Shown one piece after another: positions 39,286 to 51,625 of a DNA stretch of 64,000 nucleotides. The stretch lies in assembly GCF_964204865.1 (NCBI RefSeq), contig NC_135251.1, forward strand, positions 19,096,001 to 19,160,000, written 5' to 3'. A program made the translations under genes and the position numbers. The first letter of the stretch is position 1; every line of letters starts with the position of its first letter. The stretch comes from Styela clava (lineage: Eukaryota; Chordata; Ascidiacea; Stolidobranchia; Styelidae). The notes beneath the pieces were generated by a model that worked only from the letters and a program-made list of their open reading frames with translations, did no database searches and had not been told where the DNA came from.

Positions 39286-39575
39286 CTACAGATCTCTGGC
39301 GTTTTCGATTTGTCTCCTCTTCTGCGTTGCATTGGACTCGTACTCGATTTGTTTCACCTTCTGCTTTGCCTTGGACACGTCCTCGATTTGTTTTACCTTC
39401 TGTGTTGCATTGGACACATCCTTCATTTGTTTCAACTTCTGCGCTACATTGGACCCGTCCTCGATTTGTTTCAACTTCTGCGCTGCATCGGACCCGTCCT
39501 CGATTTGTTTCAACTTCTGCGCTGCATCGGACCTGTCCTCGATTTGTTTTGCCTTCTGCCTTGCATTGGAGTTGA
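39286..39575 (-). CDS. Last exon of gene D: seven 39-bp coiled-coil repeats
   Basis: Acceptor TTTTTTAG then 95 codons and TAG at 39288-39286. The 13-residue unit KQIEDGSDAAQKL repeats about seven times with drift (KQMKDVSNATQKV, KQIEDVSKAKQKV, KQIEYESNATQKR) and ends RRQIENARDL. I/L/V at fixed positions and charged faces suggest an extended amphipathic or coiled-coil helix. The 39-base array keeps frame in all units, and plus-strand ORFs over it are shadows. The two most similar units lie towards the 5' end of the exon, suggesting recent unit expansion there. Confidence 0.75.
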
Positions 39576-42500
39576 CTAAAAAATGTATATACGGTAATAC
39601 TTAAATTATGATAGAAAATAGATGATCACTTAACTTGCAAAACATAACATCTCAAAAATGTTTCATGTTAACTTTATTCAAACCAATAAAAATGTTAACA
39701 ACTTGCAACTTACAGCGTATTTTCTCGTAGGTCTCTAGAACTTTTTCAAGATCTTTTCCTGAAATTAAAACAAAATTAAGTACACTCTCATAAGTATTAG
39801 CTCAAGATCGAGCATTAGATTCCTTTCGTTTATCACCCCAGTCTGTTAATGTCTACATCAAAACAAATGAATAAGCAAATACAAATGAAGATAAGCACAT
39901 TAAATATAAATATTAGTATATACTGACACACACAATTAGATGTAATTTTAACTCAGTTCAAACTCTTTTACCGGTATATATACATATAAATATTACATTA
40001 TGAATATGTGACTCATGCTGCTTGATTGAGTGTATACAAGTGTATAAAGGTTTCTAATATTAAATAAAAGTGTTCCATCCCAGTAGCGCTTAAGCTCACT
40101 GGACACTGTTACTGGGCAAGAATTGACAGTATGTCCAGAGGAGTTGAGTCGAGTGGCTTCCTGGATATAAATCTTTCAGAAACCAGTACTGTATCAAAGC
40201 AGTTTTGTGGTGAATCTTCAACAAATTTGATTCTTCAACCAATTTTACTCTGACAGAAGTGAGAGCGGTCAAAGAGTAGGTATTCAAATTGTGCTAACCA
40301 CAGGGCTATGTGATAGAAAAATTAATAGAACAGGCACTAATAACTGATTTGAGTGTTCCTTTTCCTAATGGGATCCGCTAAATTATCTCCTGTTGACATG
40401 CACTATGCCGATTCCTTGGTCACACGAAACAAAAAAATAATGTTCGAAATAACGTGGATAATAAAAATGAGGAAAGCTTGAATGACATGTACCCTTCAAC
40501 AACAAGATAAAAATTTATCGAAATAGTTTTTCAAGCTAACAAGATTAGGTTTTCCACTTATTGTAGGAAGACATAATCTTGTCTTAAGAAAAATTCACTG
40601 TCCCTCATATGCCAAAACAGCAGTGGCTGATTCCAAAGTCAATGCAGGTAATCATTAGAATCCATGGCCCACGAAACTACTCAGGATGAAGAGAAAAGGC
40701 AAGAAGTTACTCGAACACCCTGATAAATTTGAAAAAATCTCATGACCGCCAGAGAAAATGATCAATTCCAGATGAAAACAGCTTTTTCTTGTAAAAAGAG
40801 GAAATATACACTCGTGGGAAAACAATCAAACACCAGATTCACTTCTGCTTCAAGGCCGATCATCATCTGCTCTTCTAGTTTCAAAGTAGCAAAATTCACT
40901 TTAACTTGTCAAAGAACAATGATAAAGATAAAGCCGAAGTCAACATATTATGATTCGTAGCTATCATACAAAAAAACTTTATTTAATACCTCATTTCAAA
41001 TTATGCCCTTAACAAAAATCTGTTCCACAACTGCAAAGTTTCATACACTCTCTCAAAGAAATGAGGGATAATTTTACCATAATACATAAAAACTTCCACA
41101 GTGCTGCGATTTTCCCCATAGATTATGCCAGTGACAGATTATTCCAGGCCATTCATGTCTGTGACAAGCTATCTCCTACTTATGGCCTTTTGATTTACTA
41201 GACATGAACTGGACCCTTCTTGTAAGTCCCATAGGTCCGCTATTTGTTTTAAACTAGCTGTATTTGTTTTTCTTCAATTATAGGGAATATTTTTTTATCA
41301 CATATGTACAAGCATCAATAAAGTCTATTTCTATTATTTTTACATTTTGTTGACATTGATGTTTCATATTTACAGTGCTTGTATTTTTTTTTTTTGATTT
41401 CGTCATGAACCTTATGTATCTGAATTAATAGACTAATCTATAATTTTGCTGATATTAGGGCATTTACTGTGATGTTTAGATTTACTGTGCTTATTTTTAT
41501 CTGTTTGCTTTTTTTATATGGAAAGTAACAGTCTGGGGTAATAACAGAATTGAACTTAGATTATGATATGTGAGACTATTTTAGGAAATTGAATTTGGTG
41601 TTCAAATTCTGTCCAAACTTTTCATTGCATTATCAAATTATGACCTCATCCAACTAGTTTGTATTTGAATGATCTCATTGTTTTCTTCATTTAGCATTCA
41701 AAATTACCTTTAAGTCCACCGACAACTAATGTGGTTCCACCCTGTATCGTCCGTTTCACATCTGAGCCTTTTTTCATTAATGTTCCAACTACGCATCCTT
41801 CGCCATCTCCAATAACTAAAAAATGAATTGTTGTTGTACATGAGCCAAAATAGAAAACAAAAGAACAACATAAATATTACTGCAGCAAAACTCTTGAATT
41901 GCATATTATGGTATTTTCATTCCTGCTACAGCATCCTTGCATTATAAGCATACGGATCCACTAGCGCAAAGGCATTGAGAAAAGATTGGGAGTTAGTCTT
42001 GCGTACCTCTACTGATAGTTATAAATAACATTGTTCTTTTAAAATCGATGTCTCACCTACGGTGTGTTTGTTAGTTATTGTATCGGTGTTCTTTCCTTCT
42101 ATAATTTCACCTGCTGTACAATTCAACTCTTCAGACCCTTTGTCCCTGTGAAAATACATTGGAATTATTTCTAAAATCAGGTATATCCTTCAATCTATGT
42201 TCATGTCGTTTGGAATAGATCAATGGCCCAGAAAAACCCAGGGTAACACATACAAAAGCAATGTCCTACTGCAGTACTGGTAAAATGTTCCATTTTAACT
42301 ACCCTACTAAAATATTAAATGTGATACCAACACAACATCAAACAGCCTTAATTCTGTAATTTATGTTTCTTTATTTGTCTAGAAGGTTTTATTAAAACTA
42401 ACCTTATTTACCTACCATATTTCAATAGATTCAATTCTGACTTCATCAATGAGATCAAGTATTTCTTTTTGTTTCTTAGGGTTCGCCCCAGGAATTCTCA

Positions 42501-42879
42501 TCACTGTCGTATCCAGATCTTCAAAATCGCTTTTCACCTTTCGAGTTATTTTTCCATCAGTAATCAATTTGTTGAATTTTTCTCCATATTGTTTTGGAAC
42601 AGAAACTGCCAGAACATTATTTGCTTGGATTTCATTTATTTTGACCCATGGCGTATGCCCAATAATGGACTCTGCAGCAACGTATAAAGATGTAGAGGCG
42701 GTTGGCTGAGCTGAGGAAAGAACTGACTCCAACAAACATTTGTCTGGAGCTATTTCACCTGCAGCGGACGTGATAGCATTTCCTACTTTTTCTATGTCAG
42801 TCTTGAGAACTAAATCATGGTTGCTAACATTAGCGTTTGATCCCTCTATATTCACTTTTAGTAATTTTAATTCTGCCAT
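39286..42879 (-). CDS. Gene D: SAM-like N-terminal domain, beta-arch repeat pair, coiled-coil tail (type 2)
   Basis: Five minus-strand exons: 42879-42416, 42145-42057, 41815-41708, 39758-39714, 39575-39286. The first junction is phase 2, the others phase 1; about 331 residues. Residues 1-154 (start MAELKLLKVNIEGSN) form a helical domain. Its second half (KFNKLITDGKIT, then DFEDLDTTVMRI, then KEILDLIDEVRI) has the spacing of a SAM domain. Exon 2 encodes repeat R1 (TAGEIIEGKNTDTITNKHTV). Exon 3 encodes R2 (VIGDGEGCVVG, then KRTIQGGTTLVVGG). Exon 4 (GKDLEKVLETYEKIR) and exon 5 form a long charged helix with seven 13-residue repeats. No signal peptide. Start context TACAATGG. Exon 4 is supported only by splice signals and phase. 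Function unknown; an oligomerising adaptor is an inference. Confidence 0.75.
39760..41700. other. Long intron of gene D
   Basis: About 1.9 kb between the R2 repeat exon and the short helix exon. No further repeat-type exon is visible. ORFs such as 40960-40742 and 40287-40096 show no motif and lack paralogue support. Confidence 0.4.
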
Positions 42880-43654
42880 TGTACAGTACGGTCAGACGGT
42901 AAGTTTAAAACGTAATTTCAACGCCAGCATCACTTTATCGAATGGAATTAAAACTACCCTCCTATCACACTTCCATACGAGTGCAAAGAAAAGGAACGCT
43001 GCTAGCTCTCCAATACTTCCGTATCTTATAGCTGGCTGGTGTATTTGGGACATTCATAACCTTTGACCTGTTGCGACTTGATGCAAAAAGAGGTGACGGC
43101 TGCGATTTCTTGCTCGGAAAGCCGACGCGACTAGTTCTGACTTGCAATGTTTGCTATGAATACTGGAATGTCATGGTGTTTCGTTGTGGAAACTAAAACA
43201 TACTATTTCAAAAAACGAAATGTATTCTGAGGCATTATGTCATTTGAGTAAAATAACGTGTTGAAATGGGGGGTATGGTTGCTTATGAATACAGGTGCCG
43301 GCGGTACCGTACTGGTAGCAGCTCAAAAAGTACCGTACCTACCGGTATCGGCATGCCAAAGTGAAAGAAAGTTACTATTCACTTACTGCAAATGTTATAA
43401 GGTAAGATTGGTTATATCTGTGATAATTAATAATGACATACTTATGTTGTAAAAGTACCTATATCACATTTTTTTAGATGTTCACGATTTGAATACCGAT
43501 AATTGCAGCAGAACGTCTCCATGCTCGAGCTCATACAACAGTCATCATAGTTGTTGTATATTTGTACATGAATCATTTGGTTGAAATATAAACCACCTTT
43601 CTTAAAAAAACTTGTATCTGAATGCTGGGAACTTCTCATTCCTATGGATCTTTC

Positions 43655-43880
43655 CCCAATTAGCAAGATGCAAAAAGTGACGTAACAATGCTCCCTTTTT
43701 GCATCCGCTCAGACACTTTTCTCACTCAGACAGATTTTCAAGCGTGGTCGTAAACATTACCTCGTTTTCGCGTTTTTGGACTATATTTGTTAGTTTTCAG
43801 TTATGTTGCGGAAACCTAAATATAAATTAGATAATTCAATGATCACTCTGTCTTCTTAGGAGTTTTAATTTAATTGCAGT
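43655..43880 (-). repeat. Long-range inverted repeat, right copy
   Basis: Inverted partner of 2930-3145, lying about 0.8 kb upstream of gene D's start and in the same direction as D. It contains GTTACGTCAC read on the minus strand. It may hold the distal promoter or an upstream exon of D, but I see no ATG and donor to join it to 42879. Confidence 0.65.
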
Positions 43881-45760
43881 AATAAAAAATTAGTGTAGAA
43901 ATAGCTGTGATAGACTAGACTAAAATTTTTAGCCAATAAAAAATACGTTCAACGTTGTAGATGAGTTTAATGTTGTAGTTATACACGGAGAACAAACGAT
44001 GAAGATATGACGACACGACACCGATCCAGACGACTTGACTCCTAATACAAGACCTTTTAATACCTCCCCCTTCCAAATATCCAATTGAAACCTTATTTAT
44101 ACGTATGTGCGTATGGTGATATCGATTCCATTAGGGTTATCAATTTGGGTTTGGAATACTAATTACCATATGTCATCGATCCAATAATATTTTTGGTTGT
44201 CATCTGTTTTAAATTTGATTGCGACAGATAAAACTGATCTTTCAATCCAATATACTTCGTCACACTGAATTACTGATAGCTCATGTGTTTGAATAACCCT
44301 AGTTGAGTGAAAATAACGCTTTGTAAGTTCGCTTGTTGCGATATGTTGATAATGCCAGCTTCGGGCTTTGAAAAAAATTAAAAAATAGCGCTTTGTTTGT
44401 TAAAAAAACTGCCATATACTCGTTTTTGACGAATATATTGATGAGCTCCTTTATGCACCGTTCTTATAACGATGTTATAAACGTTTAAGAGAGTGACTCA
44501 CTTGAATCATCTTCTAAAAATAGTTCAGTGTTAATGAAATCTATCTGATCAAAATAGTTTGCATCGGTCAAATTTTAATTATTATAAATGGCAAGAATTT
44601 TGAAATCGAATATTCACCTTCATTGCATAATCAATTGGCCATAAGATTAGTTGCAATTTGAGTAAACACTCAAAGTCTGTTTTCAATCAATTCATAGAAA
44701 TTAAGATCCAATTAATATCGCCAAAAAAGTCAAAGAAGGACTATACATTGAGAAAAGAAGTATAGTAGCCTACGATAAATGTCCCAGTAAGAAAAAAATC
44801 TTATGTGTAACAAAGTAAAACAATTTGATGAATAATATTTTCATTCGATTGTCTTGCTCGATCATTTTTTTGCTGTGATCTTCATGAATATCTAAAAGCG
44901 TGCGCTTCCTTCGGACGTTTATAAAAAAGATTATCGTTCGTTGTATTATACCATCAGTTTAATTTAGCCTGATACAATTTTCTACCTTGTATTTTTGAAT
45001 TCAAACAGAAGTTCATTGTGTGGACTGGGTTTTTATCCGTCGTCTGATTCTTTTCCGATTCCGTACCATTGTGTTCTGTAATGCATCAATATGCGTCACA
45101 GCAGTGCCATCGTTTGTGTTGTTGTCGGTATTTTACTTCTTCGATATATATGTGCTGTTGTTGTTTTGTTGGTTCACCTTTAGCGATTTCGAATCCACAT
45201 CAGAAGGCTTGCAATTCTCTGTTCGGGTTGTCTAATTACAACGGGCCCTATATCGATCCAATTCATGAATTTGGAGAAATTCGAAATTAGCAATTTCCAG
45301 TCTTTTTAATGTATTTCACCTGAAATAACGAATTTATCCCTAAAAATTCTTCACCGTTACTTTTAAAAAACAGGTTGTTGTATGCGATGGATCCTAATGA
45401 TGGTTTAAAACACATACCCCATTTTACAAGCGCCAACTCGCAAAGGCACTCTTAAAATAGTCCCGAAAATTTTCCAATGAAAAAGTATGAGAAGAATTTT
45501 CCGGGAGTCAAAGGTGGGGGAAAGGTCCATTTAATAAGTAGTTACGGACAGAAGCTTCATTTGATTGAAAAACGGCAACTAAAGAACACCATCAGCGGGA
45601 GATCTGCATCTGATTTCTGGGAACCTCTCCATCCCAATTATAAGCGGCAGTTTGTTATCAAATATAGACTTTTGCTATCCTAGATCTAAGTATACCCAAG
45701 CAAAGGTAAAGGACATTGCTTCACTCACATAAATATAGATTACGCAAATGCCCAGTGATT
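43881..45760. other. Spacer without recognised gene
   Basis: AT-rich DNA. ORFs near 45020-45290 and 45477-45683 have no recognisable motif, no paralogue in the window and no flanking repeat exons. Confidence 0.35.
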
Positions 45761-45768
45761 CTTTAATC

Positions 45769-46994
45769 CAGTGGTTCTCAACTGCCGATCCGCGGACCGG
45801 TGCCGGTTCGCAGCAACCTTGCTGCCGGTCCGCTAAATATATTCCAGTATTAACATATTATATGCAAATTGCAAAATACAAAGTATTGGCGGCATGTCCT
45901 TCAATTTTGTGATTTTTTAATTCTTTTTTATTTGTAGTACCGCTATTCGTCTAACAACCAAACATGGCGAGATGGTCCCCCGCCCATTTAAAGCCCTGAA
46001 ATGCTGGATGTTTGTTAAGTCTATGATCTCATAACGGAGTAGTGTGATAGCACATAGTACGGCAGCGCTTCTCAACCAGTGGTCCGCGAAAAAGTATAGC
46101 AATGGTTTCCTCGTGAGAATCCCAGTCGATATCATCAATTCAAACGCTCGAGCGTGACTATAGGATACGTCTGCTGTAAAATTTGCCAAAAAGCGTGAAA
46201 AGGTATAAATTATTATATTGAATCATCAAAATTACAGCTTTACATAATTTCGACGTAATGGAAATGAATGCGTAAATGAGAAGCCTTGCAAAGCAATGCC
46301 CATAGCGCAACCGTGCAAAATTGTCGCAACAATATGCGGCGCTCGCTCGAACAGAAAAGAACAAGCATTCAATGTACCGGTTTTCTTTCATTGTCATTAA
46401 TATACATGAAAAAATGCAGAAATAGTTTGAAGATTTCACTCGAAAACGAAACACCCAGCCGACGGCGAAATATGGCCTTCATTCAAAAAATTGCCGAAAA
46501 AGTATTCGAATATTCGATTCGTTTTGGACAACCCTGCCTCGACTTATTTTAGCCTCTGAAACAAAAATCTTAATAAGGTTGGTCTGCAAAGTAAAACTTT
46601 CCGTGAGAGTGGGCCGCGACAAAAAAGTTTGAAAAGCGCTGTAGTACGGTGCCTGATTGAGAACTTCACAGTTCGCACGTTCCGTAATTTGACAGTATGC
46701 TTATAATTTAGCGAGGTTTGATAGCAAAATGGAAGTCAACACTCCACTTCGCCTTGCAGAAACTTCATTAGAACCGCGTTTAGCACGTATAATATCAAAA
46801 AGACAGCCGCAAATTTTACATTTAACTGGACTGTCTTCTTTTGCACCGACTCCTTTCGTCGTAATTGTATTCTTTTAATAACGTTTTGTGTTCATGAATC
46901 ATGATATTTTTGGTTAATTTCAAAGGTTCGCCAATCTGAAAAATTCGTTTGAAATTTTACCGGTCCGCGAATCAAAAAAGGTTGAGAACCATCG
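45769..46994. mobile_element. Non-autonomous hAT-like element
   Basis: Left end CAGTGGTTCTCAACTGC; right end GGTTGAGAACCATCG is its inverted, slightly mutated partner. Subterminal CGGACCGG and CGGTCCGCG blocks are typical of this group. Flanks CTTTAATC (45761-45768) and CCTTAAAC (46995-47002) match at 6 of 8 positions, so the insertion is old. It encloses a younger element at 46063-46641. Confidence 0.75.
46063..46641. mobile_element. Nested non-autonomous hAT-like element with perfect 8-bp duplication
   Basis: Starts CAGCGCTTCTCAACC and ends GTTTGAAAAGCGCTG. It is flanked on both sides by TAGTACGG (46055-46062 and 46642-46649), a perfect 8-bp target site duplication. No transposase. It sits inside the older element at 45769-46994. 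Confidence 0.9.
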
Positions 46995-47610
46995 CCTTAA
47001 ACTACCAAGGGGGTGAAAACTTAAGGCTGCTAAGGTTGGTTGGTGTGTTTTTGCTGCTCTCTTTTATATCTGTCTAAATCCGCGGTCAAAGGTTGTGAAT
47101 GCCCCTAATTAACGCTGCGTGCGCATGTGGTCGTTTGCCCCGCCCCTAAAACCCCTCAAAATTTTCCCTGAGGAATTTCCAATGCTCATTTTGATAGTGT
47201 TTCAGAAAGTTGCTTGCAAACTGGATTACATATTCATAACTATCATTTTTTTTGGAAAACATTAAACCACGTGCGGCCCACAGGTCCACACCGAACTGGA
47301 GATATATATATAGCTTTGTGGGAAACATCCATTGAGTACAGAAGCGGAACGGTAAAGGTCAGCCTTAATTAGCCAAAAGCGTAAGTCTTCTTTGTTTTGC
47401 ACTTACTAATTGGACAAAAATGGTCTTATGGATCATTTTGTTAGTTTGTTGTTGTTGTTGCTGTTTTCTTGTTGTTGTTGTTACCGCATAAAAAATAGCT
47501 TTTCTTTTTAACTACTGGACCAATTTTTTTGCGATTTTTAACGATTGAACATTGTTGTTGTTGCTGAAGGCTGAATTTTGGTTTATTCCTAACATTACAT
47601 CTATCTATTA

Positions 47611-48482
47611 CAGTGTGGTCCAAGGTTGTCGGCCTCGCGGGCCACAAGAATGGGTGAACAATGCAACACAAAACAAACACTTTTATTGTTCAAACACATT
47701 TATCATTATTTATCAAGATAAAAAACGCAAAAACCACTAAAAAACTCACTGAAACATGCAAAAATCCTACTATATCTATATTCAGTGTAATTCTTCAAAC
47801 TCTTCATAACGGAGAAAGTGTCATATTGAGAAAATGCCGTTTTAGATTGTCACCAACACAACTTGCAGACATATTAAGCAAGCATTGTGATATTTTTCAC
47901 TCCCATATCCAGTCGAAAATCTGTTTGAATTTGTCAGCTTTCTTTTCAAACTCATGTTTATAAATAACTGCAGATTGATTGATTACCGAATTTTACCAAA
48001 TTTGAGATACATGAGGGGAATTACCAAATTTTTTACTGACATATGTATAGGCAGCATTTATTGTAATATTGTTCAGGCTGGTTGCAAAAAATCTCCAGGC
48101 AGAAATTATATTGTTCGGTCATTACATTAATATTTAGTTATCATGCATAGTCAACCTAGGCTAATAGATTCCTCATTAGATTTTTAGTTTTCAATGGAGC
48201 TTATTTAGTTAGCATACATTCACAAACAAAAACCCAGATAACAATTTAGACTAGACAAGCCACATTATTCAACTTCACTAGTTGCCTCCGCTAGTCATAA
48301 CACCAGTCAATTCAGTGGCATTAGTGATGAAACAATGAGTCGAAAGATTTTTCTTGTTATTTTTATGACGAAAAAACACCATATGCGATTTTTTGTTTAC
48401 CCCGGCACAAATGCGACGCGGGCCACAGATATTGAAGCGGCGGGTCACATGTGGCCCGCGGGCCTGGGTTTGGACCACCCTA
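47611..48482. mobile_element. Non-autonomous hAT-like element at the edge of the segmental duplication
   Basis: Starts CAGTGTGGTCCAAGG and ends TTTGGACCACCCTA, with G/C-rich GCGGGCCAC subterminal blocks at both ends. Flanked by perfect ATCTATTA duplications (47603-47610 and 48483-48490). The right half of this element recurs at about 53694-54052, because the left edge of the E/F segmental duplication falls inside it. Plus-strand ORFs 48335-48559 and 53906-54130 are parts of this element. Confidence 0.85.
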
Positions 48483-49899
48483 ATCTATTACATCCATTTG
48501 ATATATTCTGGACGCTACTTTGGATTTATTTTGATTCCGATTGGTCAATTTGGCATTAGAAGACTCCTACTGTAATCAGCTCCTTTTTAGAAATATTTTC
48601 CTACATATTTCAGTCCTATATATACCAATACAATTTATCAATTCTTACAAAATCATCAATATGGCGTAGCTAATTTTTTTTTACTTTATTTTTATTATTC
48701 GTTTGTATATTATTTTTACCAAGTAATATATCTTATCTTTTTTTCTTTCTCTATTTTTATTTTGTCTGCTTGATTGTATATATGCGCGTACATGTGTTTT
48801 AAATCAACTTAATAATTTTGGGTGGGCGAACAAGTACGACTTTTTCTGACAACATCTCCCTATCTAAAATCTGTACGTTTTAAACCTTACCTAAAGTGTT
48901 GTTTGCTCTCCTGATTCTGTAATCGGTTTTGTTTATTTTGTTTTTATCAATTATTCTATCGTCTCTTATACTGGTTATGGAGTCAAAATAAACTTATATG
49001 TTTCCGATTCGACGCTACGCGGTGAAGGTATGTACGGTACGAAAAGTAATTTGTTTTGTATTTCGTGTCCATATATTTTAGCATTGCTGTCTTTCTCCAA
49101 TGCAGATTAGTGAAGCAACGAATAAAATTCAATTAAAAAATTAATCTTAGCACAATTTATTTTTTAATGAACGGGATTTATTGAGTGTTTTTATAAATGA
49201 ATAAAGAGTTTTGTGCGTCATTTGTGTATTTAGTTGTTTGACAAATTGCAATTTAAGAACCGAAAGTCGTTCATAAAATTTGGGAACAATGTAAATCCAA
49301 CAATTGAACTCCAGATTTAACAGATCAAGTCACCTTAGCGTGCTACACTCACTTTGTGTCAAGCGGCTTCAGTTGTATTCATTATTACACATAATTTGAA
49401 CCTTATAATAAGCCTTTATTGTATTGAATATACAAACGACTTCGGGTATTCCCTCATAATAAATACCTTGTCTGATTTAATTCATACGCCATCATCGTTT
49501 TTTAGTGTGATCAGTCAATGATCTCAGATGAGCCTACTATTGTATTACTAGTACTCATCAGGTGTACATATCTTAAATCGTCCCCAAAAACTTGACTTGA
49601 ATTATAGTCAGTAATGTTACGGAATGAATGAATGTAAAATTCCCCCGGAAGTCTTCAAGAGAGTAACTAAATTAAAGCGAAGAGCTATTATCTATAACTG
49701 CTATGTTATTTTATGCCATCAAACACAAATTACATCCCAACATACCTCAAGATCAAACTATTTAATGCAAAACTTACAAATATACAACGAAAATTTGCAA
49801 GAAATGATACTAATTCTATTTAATCATCCAAAATTGAAAGTTAGAGACCATTAGGGACCAGATCTGAAAAATCAAATCAGAGACTAATCCTCGTTTGCT

Positions 49900-51553
49900 T
49901 CATTGTCGTTCTGCAATGGAACAGAGTTATCTATAAAATGTATAGAATATTTAAATTTTGACATCACCTGTGCAAACATTATGTAAAAACATTGTTTTCA
50001 TTAATTTTATTTATTCTAATGAAATATGAAAAAAACTTCAATTTATTCGCATATTTTCATAAATCTTTGTAAAATGTTCAAATTGAACTTTCATGTTTAG
50101 CTAAATTTCTATAGACTATGAGCGTCAGACAAGCCGTTATTGGTCAATTGTGGAATGCGGACATGCTGTTTTAGTGCATATCTTTTATTATATTGTATCA
50201 CTTATGTATATGAAATGAATACCCTTTAAATTCTCAATAAGTGAGTTATCTTTCGTTAAATAGAATTAAGATATTTAATATCACTGAAAAACTATTTATT
50301 GCATTATCAAATGTTTGCTTCATCAAACTAGTTTGACTTTGAATGATCTCTTGGTTTATTCGCTGTTTTGATGATTATCTTATAAATTACCTATATTTCT
50401 TCTCTCAACCATAATGGTTCCGCCATATATCTTACGTTCCACGCGTGCATTGTTTGTCATGAGTTCTCCAGCTACCAGTCCTTTCCCAAATCCAATAACT
50501 AAAAATTGATAAATTGTAATAAGTGTAGTGACCATGAGGCAAACCAGAAAATAAAAAAACACACGTTTGTAAAAAGAATATAAACATGCTGGTAGCCTAC
50601 TACAACAAAAGAATTATATATATGTTGTTTATAATTTTGTCTCACCTTTAACGTTTCGGTTATGTATTTCATCACTGTTATATCCTGCCATAACCACACC
50701 AGCCGTAGTGTTTGCTGAAATTTCTGACACACATGGTCTGTAAAATTTATTTTAAGCTATTTTTAAAAATCATGTTTCAATTCCCTTGGAGACGTGAAGG
50801 TCCCGGCGCTTTATGTTGTCAGCTCGTCGCAACTTTTATCATTACCAATGAAAATTAATAGCCGTTAGAGCACAAAAAAATCTGAAAACCTATACTAGTG
50901 ATTGCCCTCTTGTTGTTTGGTGAAAAAGTACAACTATTTTGTGTTTACGACACAATTAACATTAGCCACCAACGACAACGATTCCGCATAATAATTCCCA
51001 AGTTTACTTCCCGTTTACAACGGAAAATAGCGTTATAAAGTTGCGCCCTTTTTTTAATGTGCTAGAAGATTTCACTGAAACTAAATTATTTTACTTACGT
51101 TTCAACGGATTTAATTCTGACTTTTTCGATGAGATCAAGTATTTCTTTTTGTTTTACATGGTGATCTCCAAGAAACCTCATTAATGTGGTATCCAGATCT
51201 TCAAAATCCATTTTCACCTTCTGAGTTATTTTTCCCTCAGCAAGCAATTTGTTAAACTTTTCTTCATGTTTTTTTGGAACGGCAACTTTGAGAACATTAT
51301 TTTCATTGACGTCTTGGATGTTAACCCATGGCAAATACGCTTTAAGGCATTTTGCAGCAACATATAAAGATGTAGCGGCAACCGCGCCAACACCTAATTT
51401 TAAGCACATGTCTAGATTTACGACACCCACAACAGACGTGATAGCATTTCTTACTGCTTCTATATCAGTCTTAAGTACTAAATCGCCGTAGTTAACACCA
51501 AGGTTTGATCCATCAAAAATCACTTTCAGTGATTTTTCTTCGAATTCTGTCAT
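49900..51553 (-). CDS. Gene E: SAM-like N-terminal domain and beta-arch repeat pair (type 2)
   Basis: Minus-strand exons 51553-51099, 50737-50646 and 50391-50498 (read 50498 to 50391), plus a proposed short terminal exon 49910-49900 encoding the last residues and stop. First junction phase 2 (GAAAC before GTAAGT), then phase 1. About 221 residues. The N-terminal 151 residues match gene D, with the SAM-like half KFNKLLAEGKIT, DFEDLDTTLMRF, KEILDLIEKVRI. R1 contains TTAGVVMAGYNSDEIHNRNV; R2 starts VIGFGKGLVAGEL and contains KIYGGTIMVERR. An in-frame ATG at 51634 would add 27 residues, but a TATA-like ATAAAAG (minus strand, 51625-51619) lies just inside it, so the start at 51553 is preferred. 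The terminal exon rests only on an acceptor, phase and a matching stop in gene F. No coiled-coil exon like that of D was found. Confidence 0.75.
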
Positions 51554-51618
51554 CATTAAAGCGACTTCAAACAGCAACCCAACTTTATCAACGATAAATA
51601 ATCCGAGGTGCTCACAGC

Positions 51619-51625
51619 CTTTTAT
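51619..51625 (-). promoter_or_regulatory. TATA-like box of gene E
   Basis: GGCATAAAAGGC on the minus strand, 66 bases upstream of the preferred start codon, would place transcription start near 51592. The same sequence precedes gene F at 58435-58429, but being part of the duplicate it is not independent support. Confidence 0.45.

Noticed and set aside
39274-39604. Plus-strand cysteine/leucine-rich repeat ORFs
   Set aside because: Antisense shadows of the 39-bp array. The minus frame has a good acceptor, matching phase and a coiled-coil pattern; the plus frames do not.
42449-43066. Plus-strand ORFs opposite gene D exon 1
   Set aside because: Shadows of the minus-strand exon; only the minus frame is conserved between D, E and F with consistent splice donors.
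49900-49926. Alternative reading of the last exon of gene E as NDNEANED
   Set aside because: It needs phase 0, while the preceding exon ends in phase 1; the phase 1 reading (ERQ then stop) differs only silently between E and F.
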